Shown here piece by piece: positions 7,599 to 16,249 of a stretch of DNA of 38,732 nt. The DNA comes from Thermoproteota archaeon. Lineage in GTDB: Archaea; Thermoproteota; Korarchaeia; Korarchaeales; Korarchaeaceae. Position numbers and translations under genes: made by a program. The stretch lies in the NCBI GenBank assembly GCA_027491555.1, contig JAOZGN010000017.1, positions 1 to 38,732 of the forward strand, written 5' to 3'. The notes under the pieces were generated by a model that worked only from the letters and a program-made list of their open reading frames with translations, was not told where the DNA came from and ran no database searches. Positions within the stretch are counted from its first letter, which is position 1. The number at the start of each line of letters is the position of its first letter.

Positions 7599-8702
7599 TC
7601 ACCTCACCATCTCAGCCGCCGATCTCCTCGAGGTCCTGAGCGCGGGGAAGAGGCCGCCAAGGAGTGAGGCTATCTGAGACGCCGCCAGGAGCAGGAGCAT
7701 CTGCCCCAGGTGAATGGGGGGGGTCTCGCTCAGACCGACCTCGGCCACCGCCGACACCAGGGACGATATGGCCTGAGCCGAGACCAGCCCCAGAGAGACC
7801 CCGTACAGCCACCCGACAGCAGAAACGAGGGAGCACCAAGCGAGGATCCCGACCAGCATCTGGAACCGAGTGGCCCCGAGCGCCCTGAGCACGCCCAGCT
7901 CCAGCCTCTTGTCGACCACCAGCTTGGCGGTGATGGTGTGAACGGCGGCCCATATGACGGCATGGGCCGTCAGGACCCACGCGAGCAGGGCGGCCTTCAC
8001 CTGATCGAAGAGCCCCTGGACCGCCGTGGAGAGGTTGGCCGGCGCGCTGACCTTCACCCTGCCGAGCTCTGAGGCGAGCCTGACGGCCTCTCGGAGATCC
8101 CCTCCGTCGACGCGAACGAGCACGTCGGTAACCCTCCCACGGTTCTCTGGAGACGCCGCCCACGCAGTCTCGAGCGCGGCCAGGACTCCGGCGTCTTCCG
8201 GGCCGCCCAGGCACGCGACGCCCACCACCCTGACCTCCGTCCTGTGGTCGTTGACCAGGAGGGTCACGCTCTCTCCCGCGGTTACGTTCAGCCTCCGCGC
8301 CAGGAGGCAGCCCAGTTCTACGGCGCCCAATTCCTGAAGCGCCTCGCGGTCCTTCTCGGCAAGCTTGGGGTAGGTGCGCGGATCTATCCCCCGGAGGCGG
8401 GTCTCCACGGTGGAGCCGGGGGACTTCAGGCCGCACCGCAGGTCGAGCACCGGGGAGATGACTGCTCCGGTAGAGTGGGCCACCCTCTCCAGTTCAGAGA
8501 GCTCGACGCCGCCCTCCCGCGCGTGTATCAGAATCCAGTCCACGTCGCCCTGGAACTCCTGGACGGCTGTCTTCACCTCGGATTCATAGCCGTTCACGAT
8601 CGCCACGCCCGTTGAGACGGCCGCAATCAGCAGGGCTATCGTGAGAGCTGCCCCGAACGTTCTATCGAGGTCCCTCAGGAGTACTTGGAGGGGGAGCAGC
8701 AA
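7599..8702 (-). CDS. FtsX/MacB-like ABC permease
   Basis: A 367-aa permease. One N-terminal membrane helix (AALTIALLIAAVSTGVAIV) is followed by an extracytoplasmic domain (about 40-230, with GIDPRTYPKL typical of MacB-like domains) and three C-terminal helices with the FtsX sequence VDKRLELGVLRALGAT near 260-275. MacB-like systems use ATP to move or extract lipids, peptides or lipoproteins at the membrane outer face. The start is TTG 8702; a TATA-like GTTCTTATC element about 28 nt upstream suggests a leaderless transcript. With the downstream permease it would form a heterodimer. Confidence 0.87.
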   Translation of the reverse strand: MLLPLQVLLRDLDRTFGAALTIALLIAAVSTGVAIVNGYESEVKTAVQEFQGDVDWILIHAREGGVELSELERVAHSTGAVISPVLDLRCGLKSPGSTVETRLRGIDPRTYPKLAEKDREALQELGAVELGCLLARRLNVTAGESVTLLVNDHRTEVRVVGVACLGGPEDAGVLAALETAWAASPENRGRVTDVLVRVDGGDLREAVRLASELGRVKVSAPANLSTAVQGLFDQVKAALLAWVLTAHAVIWAAVHTITAKLVVDKRLELGVLRALGATRFQMLVGILAWCSLVSAVGWLYGVSLGLVSAQAISSLVSAVAEVGLSETPPIHLGQMLLLLAASQIASLLGGLFPALRTSRRSAAEMVR

Positions 8703-8808
8703 CGATGTTGTGGTCGAATCATTACTGATAAGAACTCTGCGTCTCCTTGCACGAGCTGACCACGGTTAAAGGTTATCAGCTACCACTTGACCCCTCCGCG
8801 GATAAAAA

Positions 8809-10659
8809 TTGGCTCACAGAGGTAAGGCTGCACTGTCAGCGTTGACCTTGTTTATCATGCTGCCCCACACGGCAGTATCGGCGCAACCGGCCTCGGTCAC
8901 CGGGCTGAACAGGGAAATCTTTGTGAGCCTGAAGAGAGTGGGAGACTGGCTGGTGTCTCACCAGAACCCTGACGGGACGTTCTCTGTGCAGATGGACCAC
9001 GTAACCCCCGGCTATCAGGACGCGCTGCTGCTCGGGTGCGCGGCCATAATGCTGCTGGACACGTACAGGCTCACCAAGGACGCCACCTACCTGGAGGCCG
9101 CGGAGCGGACCCTGGATCTGCTGGCCGAGTGGCAGCAGGGCGACGGGAGCTGGGGATCCAGGACTCACTACACCATCGGCGGGGTGTACTATCCCATCGC
9201 GGCGTTCGCGAAGCACGAGCTCTACACCCACAGCGGAAGGTACTCCGAGCCCCTGCGAATGGCGGTCGACAAGCTGATCTCGTCGGTGGGAGAGTGGAAC
9301 CCGAAAGTTCACTACATTTTCGAGGTCGGTGAGTACGCCTACGCACTCCTGCTGGCCTGGAGGGCAACCGGGGAGGAGGAGTACGCGAACGTGGCGGAGA
9401 ATTGGATCGACTTTCTCACCAGTAGGAGCGCCTTCGACCACGGCTGGGGGGCCTGGAACACGCTCGTCAGCGGCGTGGGACCCCAGGGCATGTGGGACGC
9501 GGCCCTCCCGACGCTCCCCCTGCTCTTGGTTGAGGACCACGATCTCCTCTCCCTGGCCAATGAGTCAGCTCATTATGCCCTGAAGAAGCTCTCAAGCGGC
9601 GAGCCAGGGGCTTTCGTGGCCTCGGCAGGCGTCCCGGAGAGCGAGAGGGCGCTCCTTGACGACGTCTACACGGACACCGAGAACGCCTACACCCACTTCT
9701 CTGGCGAATTCCTCCTGCTCGCAACGATAGTGGGACTCGACGACGAGGCGGAGAGGACCGCAGAGTGGCTGATGTCTATGCAGTCACCGGAGGGTGGGTT
9801 CTACTTCAGGAAGGCCCCAAACGGCTCCATCGACGACAGGGTATTCCTGTGGGACACGTTCTGGGCCTTCTTCGGTCTTTACGAGTTTCTGTGCAAGAGG
9901 CTCGGCGATGTGGCAAAGGACAAGCTCTATGAGGCTGAGAGCGCTGTTAGCGAGGTCAAGGACCGCGGCGCCGACACGTCGGTGGCCGAGAACCTGCTGA
10001 ACAGGGCCCGCCAGGCCCTGCAGGAGGGGGATTCCGTTGAGGCGCTCCTGCTTATCGAGCAGATCAACGGGACGCTGGTGGAGTCCCTCTCGGCCTTAGA
10101 CAACATTTACACAGCTGAGGACCTGTTGAGAGAGGCGGACAGGGCAGGAATAAACGTGACAGACCTCAGAAACTCGCTCAGTGCGGCTAAGGAAGCGTAC
10201 TTCTCCGGTAACTACACCCTGGCCATGGAGATCGCGCGCGCCGTGTCAAAGACGGCCAACATCTCGCTGACGCAGCTCAGGGATCAGGCGGAGGCCATGG
10301 TCATGGAGGCTGTGGCTGCCATCGAGCGGGCCAAGAGCATAGGGTCAGACGTGGGCAAGGCCCAGACGTATCTGGACATGGCAGAAGAGGCCTTCTCAAG
10401 TGGGCTCTTCTCGGAGGCAATACGGATGGCGGCCGTGGCCAAGGACTTGGCCGAGGCGGCGGCAGAGAGTTGGTCCTCAGAGGAGCCCCAGCAGAGCGTC
10501 CTCAGGGTCGCCCTGCCGCTGGCGGCCGCGGGCGGGGCGGCCGCCGCGGGTGTGGCGGTGATCCTCACCCGCAGGCGCCGAGAAGAGGTCGTGGAGCGCC
10601 CCGGGCGCGAGGCAGAGGACATACTAGACAAGTACGTCATGCTGGTGGAGGAGGGCTGA
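8809..10659 (+). CDS. Secreted, membrane-anchored alpha/alpha-toroid-like protein
   Basis: A 616-aa protein. Residues 1-25 form a signal peptide (basic start, hydrophobic ALSALTLFIML, AVSAQ cleavage site). Residues 35-360 have helix pairs with NPDGTF, GDGSWG and SPEGGF turns, as in the alpha6/alpha6 barrels of terpene cyclases and glucuronyl hydrolases. Residues 365-540 are helical repeats rich in Ala/Glu (AEDLLREADRAG, AAIERAKSIG). A membrane helix (about 555-577) is followed by a basic cytoplasmic tail. TTG 8809 gives a complete signal peptide; TTG 8842 is possible because a second TATA-like GATAAAAAT lies at 8801. It may bind or process surface polysaccharide or isoprenoid. It starts 106 bp from the divergent permease operon. 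Confidence 0.75.
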   Translation: MAHRGKAALSALTLFIMLPHTAVSAQPASVTGLNREIFVSLKRVGDWLVSHQNPDGTFSVQMDHVTPGYQDALLLGCAAIMLLDTYRLTKDATYLEAAERTLDLLAEWQQGDGSWGSRTHYTIGGVYYPIAAFAKHELYTHSGRYSEPLRMAVDKLISSVGEWNPKVHYIFEVGEYAYALLLAWRATGEEEYANVAENWIDFLTSRSAFDHGWGAWNTLVSGVGPQGMWDAALPTLPLLLVEDHDLLSLANESAHYALKKLSSGEPGAFVASAGVPESERALLDDVYTDTENAYTHFSGEFLLLATIVGLDDEAERTAEWLMSMQSPEGGFYFRKAPNGSIDDRVFLWDTFWAFFGLYEFLCKRLGDVAKDKLYEAESAVSEVKDRGADTSVAENLLNRARQALQEGDSVEALLLIEQINGTLVESLSALDNIYTAEDLLREADRAGINVTDLRNSLSAAKEAYFSGNYTLAMEIARAVSKTANISLTQLRDQAEAMVMEAVAAIERAKSIGSDVGKAQTYLDMAEEAFSSGLFSEAIRMAAVAKDLAEAAAESWSSEEPQQSVLRVALPLAAAGGAAAAGVAVILTRRRREEVVERPGREAEDILDKYVMLVEEG

Positions 10660-10695
10660 GCGGGCCTCTCGCGAGGTCGGGCCTTCGGGTCTAGG

Positions 10696-11130
10696 TCACC
10701 CCTCAGCCGCAGCCGAGGAGAGCGTCTCCCTGATCCTCCTGACCACCTTCGTGAACTGCCTCACCGCGGAGAGGAACTCCTCCTCTTCCACCGGCTCCGG
10801 GCTGTACAGGGCCAGCTCTATAGTCTCCACGAGACCCTCTCCTTCCTCATAACCAGGCTCGATCCCGAGGCGCTCGTGGAGCTTCTCGAAGAACTCCCGA
10901 TAGCTCTCTGAGGGGAGCTTTCTGATCCCAAACAGCTCCGCCGATAGCTTCACGAGGGCCTCCCCGAGGAACACCACCCCCTCCCTGAACTTGCCCTCCC
11001 TGTAGAACTTCGCCGTCGCCGACGGGACCCCCATCAAGATGTCTGCCGCCCTCCTGAGGCCCACAGCGGAGTAGTCGACCCCCCTATCACCCTCCAACTC
11101 TCCCCACCCGTGGGACAGTCGAGCCGCCAC
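10696..11130 (-). CDS. DUF4129-like cytosolic protein
   Basis: A 144-aa all-helical protein. The pattern FYREGKFREGVVFLGEALVKL, then YREFFEKLHERLGI and IELALYSPEPVEEEEF follows the DUF4129 C-terminal domain (eG..reAi..ly, T.rEf, le..rYs..pv). DUF4129 usually sits at the C-terminus of transglutaminase-like membrane proteins next to MoxR and DUF58; here it stands alone, with a second copy fused to a membrane protein at 19422-21311. The start is GTG 11130. A TATA-like TTTATTTATC about 40 nt upstream could serve this gene. The family match is by eye and is moderate. Confidence 0.6.
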   Translation of the reverse strand: MAARLSHGWGELEGDRGVDYSAVGLRRAADILMGVPSATAKFYREGKFREGVVFLGEALVKLSAELFGIRKLPSESYREFFEKLHERLGIEPGYEEGEGLVETIELALYSPEPVEEEEFLSAVRQFTKVVRRIRETLSSAAAEG

Positions 11131-11248
11131 GGAGGCCCGTGTGCGGGCGCGGAGTGTCCCTCGGAGCCGATAAATAAAAGGGGGTCATGCCGACCCCCGA
11201 GCCAGTGCCCGGGAGCCGCGCGCCCGGCGGATCAGGGGGTTCATCAGG

Positions 11249-11617
11249 ATGTCGTCAGAAGACCTTGTGGACGTGGAGGACACGGTTCTAGACCTGCTCA
11301 GGGACCTGAAGGCCGCCGGAAAGGTGCCTCAGGTGAGGGAGCTCATTGAACTCCTGGAGCCCAGGGGGTTCGACAGGGACCTCATCATCGAGGCCGTAAA
11401 CTCACTCAAGAGAGACGGCTTCATCCAGCTCGTTGACGAGCCTCCGCCGGTGGAGGTGGAGATACCGACCGTCAGCCCGGCTGAGGGGCTAGACTTGAAG
11501 GGTCTTCCACAGGCCCTCGTCGAACTCGTCGAGGAGTCCGAGGAGTTCATGCGCGCCTTGAGATCCCTCGCCAAGGCCAAGAGCGCAAGGTCCGCGGAGG
11601 GAGAGCCGCGAGACTAG
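11249..11617 (+). CDS. Probable winged-helix protein of unknown role
   Basis: A 122-aa protein. Residues 8-60 form a helix-turn-helix/wing pattern (VEDTVLDLLRDLKAAGKVPQ, FDRDLIIEAVNSLKRDGFI, QLVDE), as in archaeal MarR/ArsR-like DNA-binding folds. The C-terminal half is acidic and helical (ALVELVEESEEFMRALRSLAKA) and may dimerise. ATG 11249 starts 118 nt from the divergent DUF4129-like gene, and the two could share a regulatory region. Its stop overlaps the convergent membrane-protein gene by 4 nt. A regulator of the neighbouring surface cluster is a reasonable guess, not shown. Confidence 0.6.
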   Translation: MSSEDLVDVEDTVLDLLRDLKAAGKVPQVRELIELLEPRGFDRDLIIEAVNSLKRDGFIQLVDEPPPVEVEIPTVSPAEGLDLKGLPQALVELVEESEEFMRALRSLAKAKSARSAEGEPRD

Positions 11618-12060
11618 CCCTCGGGCCTCCTGCGGATCGATAGCGCGAGCTCTGCAGAGCCCACCAAGATGCCGGCCAGCCCGAGCGCCAGGATCCACGC
11701 CGCGTAGGGGCCCAGGCTGACGACGATCCTGACGTCCTCCAGCTCCACTCCCAGGACCCCGAACCCCCGGTCCGCCCAGACTATCGCCAGGAAGTAGGCA
11801 AGCCCGATCGCCGACCTGGCCAGCGACGCCAGCCTCGAGTAGGGCTCCTCCAACACGCGCGACGGGAACGAGAGTCCTGCGGCCGCGAGCCCCAGCGCCG
11901 CGAGCAATCCCAAGTTTAGGTGCGTTGTGAGCCCAGGAACCGCCTGCCGGGCGGCTGAGACGAACCACGACGGCAGCCAGGCCATCGCGACGCCGGTGAC
12001 GATGGCCTCGAGGGAAGCCACGGCGAGCCTACTGGGCTCGCGTCTGAGTCTGAACCTCAT
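11614..12060 (-). CDS. Small polytopic membrane protein
   Basis: A 148-aa protein with about four membrane segments: VASLEAIVTGVAMAWLPSW, LNLGLLAALGLAAAGL, IGLAYFLAIVWADRGF and a final YAAWILALGLAGILVGS, with a basic N-terminus (MRFRLRREPSR) and tail (SIRRRPEG). I do not recognise the family. Its ATG overlaps the stop of the upstream 388-aa surface protein (ATGA at 12057-12060), so the two are translationally coupled and probably form one membrane complex. Confidence 0.7.
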   Translation of the reverse strand: MRFRLRREPSRLAVASLEAIVTGVAMAWLPSWFVSAARQAVPGLTTHLNLGLLAALGLAAAGLSFPSRVLEEPYSRLASLARSAIGLAYFLAIVWADRGFGVLGVELEDVRIVVSLGPYAAWILALGLAGILVGSAELALSIRRRPEG

Positions 12061-13223
12061 CCCGCCCTCACCTCCACACTGGCCAGCTCGAGCTCCACCG
12101 GAGAAAGGAGATACACCTCAACCCTTAGCGGCTCTCTCAGACGGGCTAGGGGGACCCTGAAGGTGAACTTGATGTCCACGGGGCCCGGTGCGCCCTCCAA
12201 TGTTCTCTCAACTCGGGCCACCTCGCCGCCCTCTCCCACCAGCGCCGCGGCGACCCTCAGCCCACCTGGCAGGCGCGCGTTCAGGTGGAGCGACACATGC
12301 GTGGTGACGTCGACCGCGTTGGGTCCGTACACCGTGACAACGGGCTCAGACACCTCGAGGTCGCTCAGGATCGGCTCCCAGTGGATCTCTTGGCTCAGGC
12401 TCACAGGCCCCAAGCTCACCTGGGCTAGCAGAACCGTCTCGTTCAGCAGAAGCCTCTCCGCGTCCTCGCGCCCCAGAGGGATCTCCACCCGAACGACTCC
12501 GGAGCGCGAGAGCTCCTCTATGGTGAGGTTCCCCGCGGCTATCTCGCCCCAGGGAGCGGAGAACGAGTAGCTGAGTGGCACCTCCCTGGCCGTCATCCAC
12601 CCGGAGTGCGAGAATCGGATCGGGACGACGATCAGCAGCTGGTCTCCGGACCCGCGGACCTCCACCTCCTCCCGCGCCACCTCGACCGTCAGGTCCCTGA
12701 TCGGGGCCCTCCATGGCACCCTCTTCTCGGAGCTCAGCTCCACCCGAAAGACTCGGGCGTAGACGGTGGTCGCGCGGAGTCGCAGCGTGAGGTTGGCGTC
12801 GGACATCAGCAGGCTCTCCAGCTCCGGTTTGCTCAGTAGCGTCGACAAGTCCCACGCGAGGGTGACGTTCCCGCCCACGCGTTCCCCGGCGGGCGCCCCG
12901 AGCAGGCTGAACTCCTCCTCGAGGAGGATGCGCCCGTCCCTCCGGAGGATCTCCACGTGGACCTGAGTCGGCGAGATCGCGAAGAGGCCGCCGTTGTCTA
13001 TCTCGTATGGAACCGAGACCACGATCGAGTTGTTCTGGAAGGTCCACGCCGCGGTGCTGGGTACCTGGACGCGGATCTTGAGCGCGGAGATCAGGAGGGT
13101 GACGGAGAACGCGGCGGTGAGGATCCAGAGAGCCGTGATCGTGATTCTAGCAACCCTGATGGTCAGGTCGGCATCTATCGACGAGACCCTCAGCCTGCGA
13201 AACCTCGAAGTCGGGCCCGTCAT
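12057..13223 (-). CDS. Membrane-anchored beta-sandwich surface protein (LEA14/WHy-like repeats)
   Basis: A 388-aa protein with an N-terminal anchor (about 29-47, ALWILTAAFSVTLLISAL) and a long beta-rich exterior. The segment NNSIVVSVPYEIDNGGLFAI (about 64-83) is typical of LEA14/WHy-like domains, and further strand-rich units follow (near 180-290 and 290-385), suggesting two or three repeats. There are no catalytic motifs, so it is probably structural or a scaffold. It starts at ATG 13223, with an ATAATATG element about 25-30 nt upstream. It is coupled to the downstream 4-helix membrane protein by a 4-nt overlap. Confidence 0.65.
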   Translation of the reverse strand: MTGPTSRFRRLRVSSIDADLTIRVARITITALWILTAAFSVTLLISALKIRVQVPSTAAWTFQNNSIVVSVPYEIDNGGLFAISPTQVHVEILRRDGRILLEEEFSLLGAPAGERVGGNVTLAWDLSTLLSKPELESLLMSDANLTLRLRATTVYARVFRVELSSEKRVPWRAPIRDLTVEVAREEVEVRGSGDQLLIVVPIRFSHSGWMTAREVPLSYSFSAPWGEIAAGNLTIEELSRSGVVRVEIPLGREDAERLLLNETVLLAQVSLGPVSLSQEIHWEPILSDLEVSEPVVTVYGPNAVDVTTHVSLHLNARLPGGLRVAAALVGEGGEVARVERTLEGAPGPVDIKFTFRVPLARLREPLRVEVYLLSPVELELASVEVRAG

Positions 13224-13287
13224 CTCCGACGATTCGCCTAGGGAGCTCCCTCATATTATGCCTGCAACCTCCAGTCACGAGCACCTT

Positions 13288-14772
13288 TCACGCCTGGTCG
13301 CTCCCGTAGAGGAGCCGATCCAGCCACCTCAACATGCTGGCCAACGCTGGAACCCTCTCCATCGGAACCACGGCCAGCGCAAGATCCCGCAAGTCGTTCC
13401 TGGTGAGTATGGCGGTTCGGACGTAGAAGATGGTTGTCAAGAGGGCCAGCGCGGGGATGCCGACCGGCCACGGGACGCCCGCGTAGTGGAAGGCCACGGC
13501 GATGGAGAAGGGAGTTAAGAAGGCCCCACCCAGCGCCCTCCCCCCCAGCTCAAACCCCAGCGATCTACAGGCCAGCAGCGTGGCGATGAGCCCCACCAGG
13601 CTGCCGGCGGTGAAGGCGGCTGCCGCGCCGAGACCGCCGAGTAGCGGGGTGAGCAGGAGATAGAGAGCCAGCCTCGGAACGCTTTGAGCGATCCCTATCT
13701 CGAGGGTCAGGCGGTATCTGCCGTACGAGAATGCGAGGCTGTTCACGCCGGCAATTATCGTCGTGGGAACCGCGCTGAGGGCGAGCACCATCAGGGTCTC
13801 CTCTGCCGCCGTGTACTCCCCTCCGAGGAGGCCCAGGAGCAGGCGTGGGTACGCCAGGAGCAGGGCGGAGAGCGTGGCCGACAGGGCGGTCGCGAGCTTC
13901 AGCGTCCTCCAGGTCGCCCTCTTCCTCCCATCCTCCATCCCGCTTAGCACGGGTATGAGGAGGGAGAGTACCAGCATCGGGAAGGCCCACACGACCCCCG
14001 CGATCGAGAAGGCCGCGTAGTAGGTCCCGGTCTCCAGACCTCCCCTCGTCCCGTAGACCGCCAAGACGCCCACCTGCTGACCCACGAGCGCGATGACTCC
14101 AGGCGTCCAGACGGAGAGTCCCGCCCTGAGGAGCTCCATCAAGGCGCGCAGGCTGATCCTGGGCCAGGACACCCCCAGTTCAGCCGAGAACGCTGCGAGC
14201 GACAGCCCAGTTATCACATAGGAGGCGAGGTAGCCGACGACGACCCCCGACCACCCCCAGCCGACCCGCACCAGAGGCAGCCCAACGGCCAACTTGGCGA
14301 AGCTCCCCGCGGTGTACGCGATCGCCGAGCCCTTCGTTCTGAGGTGTGAGATCAGCAGGGAGTCTAGGACCATGATCCAGCTCAGGCACACGAGCGCCCC
14401 AGCGTACTTCAGCATGGCCGGGTCCAGGCTGAGGAGGCTCACGCTGGACAGGCCCGCGAGGATGAGAGACAGCCCGACCGCCAGCCTCGTCGATAGGGTG
14501 AACGCCGCCGCGCTCCAGAAGTACTCTTGGAGGCTCTCCCGGTCCTTCCTCCCCAGCGCCATTCCGAGAAACCTCTGGAGTGCCGCCGGCACCCCGAGGG
14601 CAAGTATCCCGGAGATCAGAGTCGCCAGGCTGACTGTGGCGCTTGACAGCCCCAGCGCCTCGGCCCCCGCCATCCGAGATACCAGGAACCAGTAGGCGTA
14701 GCCCGTGATGTTGTTGGCGAGAGATCTCGCGTACAGCCAGAGCCCGCCGCGAATCACCTTCCTCGTGCTCAC
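13288..14772 (-). CDS. Polysaccharide/lipid-linked oligosaccharide flippase (MOP superfamily, Wzx-like)
   Basis: A 494-aa protein with about 12-14 membrane segments. The N-terminal IRGGLWLYARSLANNITGYAYWF followed by GAEALGLSSATVSL is characteristic of the polysaccharide transporter (RfbX/Wzx/MurJ-like) branch of the MOP superfamily. It probably flips the lipid-linked glycan made by the GT4/GT2 operon at 25471-28933. The start is GTG 14772, with a purine-rich GAGGGGG a few bases upstream. The epimerase gene lies 42 nt upstream on the same strand, so they are likely co-transcribed. The substrate is inferred. Confidence 0.85.
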   Translation of the reverse strand: MSTRKVIRGGLWLYARSLANNITGYAYWFLVSRMAGAEALGLSSATVSLATLISGILALGVPAALQRFLGMALGRKDRESLQEYFWSAAAFTLSTRLAVGLSLILAGLSSVSLLSLDPAMLKYAGALVCLSWIMVLDSLLISHLRTKGSAIAYTAGSFAKLAVGLPLVRVGWGWSGVVVGYLASYVITGLSLAAFSAELGVSWPRISLRALMELLRAGLSVWTPGVIALVGQQVGVLAVYGTRGGLETGTYYAAFSIAGVVWAFPMLVLSLLIPVLSGMEDGRKRATWRTLKLATALSATLSALLLAYPRLLLGLLGGEYTAAEETLMVLALSAVPTTIIAGVNSLAFSYGRYRLTLEIGIAQSVPRLALYLLLTPLLGGLGAAAAFTAGSLVGLIATLLACRSLGFELGGRALGGAFLTPFSIAVAFHYAGVPWPVGIPALALLTTIFYVRTAILTRNDLRDLALAVVPMERVPALASMLRWLDRLLYGSDQA

Positions 14773-14814
14773 GGGAGGCCCCCTCTACGTTTCAGCGGGT
14801 GCGTCCAGGGGGAT

Positions 14815-15750
14815 TCACGTGGCGAGCGTGAGCTCGCCCCTCTCGTAGACCTCCACTAGCCTCTTGATTCCCTCTCGGAGGGGAGTTCCGGCCCTGAACC
14901 CCAGCTCGGCCTCAGCCCTCGTGATGTCGGCGCACGTTCTGTAAACGTAGTTCTTTATCGGGTTGGGGACGCGCTCCACCTTCAGCTCAGCGCCGAGCAC
15001 CTCTGAGATGAGTTCGGCCAGCTCGTTGAACGTCGTCTCCACCCCGGTACCCACGTTGTATATTCCCCACCCAACCCCTGATCTCCAGGCCGCCAGAAAG
15101 GCCTCTACCACGTCAGCCACGTAGATGAAGTCCCTCGTCTGGTTTCCGTCGCCGTATATCACGAAGGGCCGACCCTCCAGGGCCGCCCATATCATCTGAG
15201 AGACGACGTTGGCGTACTTCCCCTTCGGTCTCTCGTTCGGGCCGTACACGCTGAACAGCCTCAGACCAACACTCTCTACTCCGTAGAGGTCATGGTAGAC
15301 CTTGGTCAGCCTCTCCAGCCAGTACCTGGCCTCGGTGTACAGGTCTGTGGGGAACACCTCCATGTCCTCCCTGTGAGGCGGGTCGTGGCCGTTGTAGAGC
15401 GAGGAGGTGGACGCGAAGATCACCCTGCACCCGACCTTGCGGGCATACTCCAAGATGTCGGTGGCCTCGCTGACCACGCTGGCGACCAGCGAGGGGTTCT
15501 CCCGGTACATGGGGCTCGAGGACGGCATGCCGAGGTGGAATATCGCGTCGAACTCACCCAACCTCGTGAGGAAGCTAGACCTCCCGCCGTGGACCTTCGC
15601 GCCCCGGCGCATGAGCAGCTCTGCTACCTCCTTGGACCCCGTGTCGAAGTTGTCGACTACCACCACCTCGTGGCCCTCCGAGAGTAGTCGGGCCGTCAGA
15701 TTGCTGCCTATGAAGCCGGCGCCCCCAGTGACCGCTATCCTCACCGACAT
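14815..15750 (-). CDS. NAD-dependent sugar-nucleotide epimerase/dehydratase (SDR, GalE-like)
   Basis: A 311-aa extended SDR protein. The Rossmann motif GGAGFIGS is at 9-16, VVDNFDTG at 31-38, the active-site Ser region ASTSSLY at 113-119 and PNPIKNYVYRT near 257. These fit UDP-glucose 4-epimerase or related NDP-sugar epimerases/dehydratases. The catalytic YxxxK is read as Tyr138-Thr-Glu-Ala-Arg142, with Arg in place of Lys; the codon is a clear AGG. It probably supplies an activated sugar for the glycan built by the surrounding glycosyltransferases. It starts at ATG 15750 and lies just upstream of the flippase. Confidence 0.88.
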   Translation of the reverse strand: MSVRIAVTGGAGFIGSNLTARLLSEGHEVVVVDNFDTGSKEVAELLMRRGAKVHGGRSSFLTRLGEFDAIFHLGMPSSSPMYRENPSLVASVVSEATDILEYARKVGCRVIFASTSSLYNGHDPPHREDMEVFPTDLYTEARYWLERLTKVYHDLYGVESVGLRLFSVYGPNERPKGKYANVVSQMIWAALEGRPFVIYGDGNQTRDFIYVADVVEAFLAAWRSGVGWGIYNVGTGVETTFNELAELISEVLGAELKVERVPNPIKNYVYRTCADITRAEAELGFRAGTPLREGIKRLVEVYERGELTLAT

Positions 15751-15787
15751 TCACCCTACGGGAACGTGAGCGCCGTGGGCCTGGGTC

Positions 15788-16087
15788 TCAGCCCTCTCCC
15801 TCCTTCTCCTCTCCCCCTTCTGCCTTCTCTTCCTCCTCGAGCTTCTTAAGCTCCTCCTCGAGCTCCTTCTCCAGTTCTTCGATGGGCTTCGGCGGCGGGG
15901 TCGTGGCGAGGGTGTACCCTATCCAGCCGAGTATGCCGAAGACGCCCCACACGGCTACGAGCCCCGTGAGCTTGAGGAACAGCAGCGCGAGCCTCTCGTT
16001 GGTCAGGAACAGTACGTAGGCGTACACGATGCACACCGCGAGGGAGATTACAACTAGGAAGATGCCCACTAGCCTGTCTCTCTCCAT
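15788..16087 (-). CDS. Small two-helix membrane protein with acidic tail
   Basis: A 99-aa protein from ATG 16087. Two membrane helices (about 7-29 and 39-60) are followed by a Pro-rich hinge (TTPPPKP) and a strongly charged helix (ELEKELEEELKKLEEEEK) likely to form a coiled coil in the cytoplasm. I do not recognise a family. I prefer ATG 16087 to an upstream frame reaching 16228 because the upstream part reads through promoter-like sequence (CTTTTAACTA near 16127-16136) and has no membrane-protein character. Confidence 0.65.
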   Translation of the reverse strand: MERDRLVGIFLVVISLAVCIVYAYVLFLTNERLALLFLKLTGLVAVWGVFGILGWIGYTLATTPPPKPIEELEKELEEELKKLEEEEKAEGGEEKEGEG

Positions 16088-16249
16088 TGCGATTCCCCCG
16101 GGAGCGGGGGAAAGACTCAATCGTATAGTTAAAAGCGTTGAGGATGACTTGACTTCTCCGCCTGTCGCGACTCCACCCAGGCCACATGAATACAGGATGG
16201 CGCAGCAGTAGGCAGGTCTACGGATCAATATTGTCCTTCACACTGGTCC

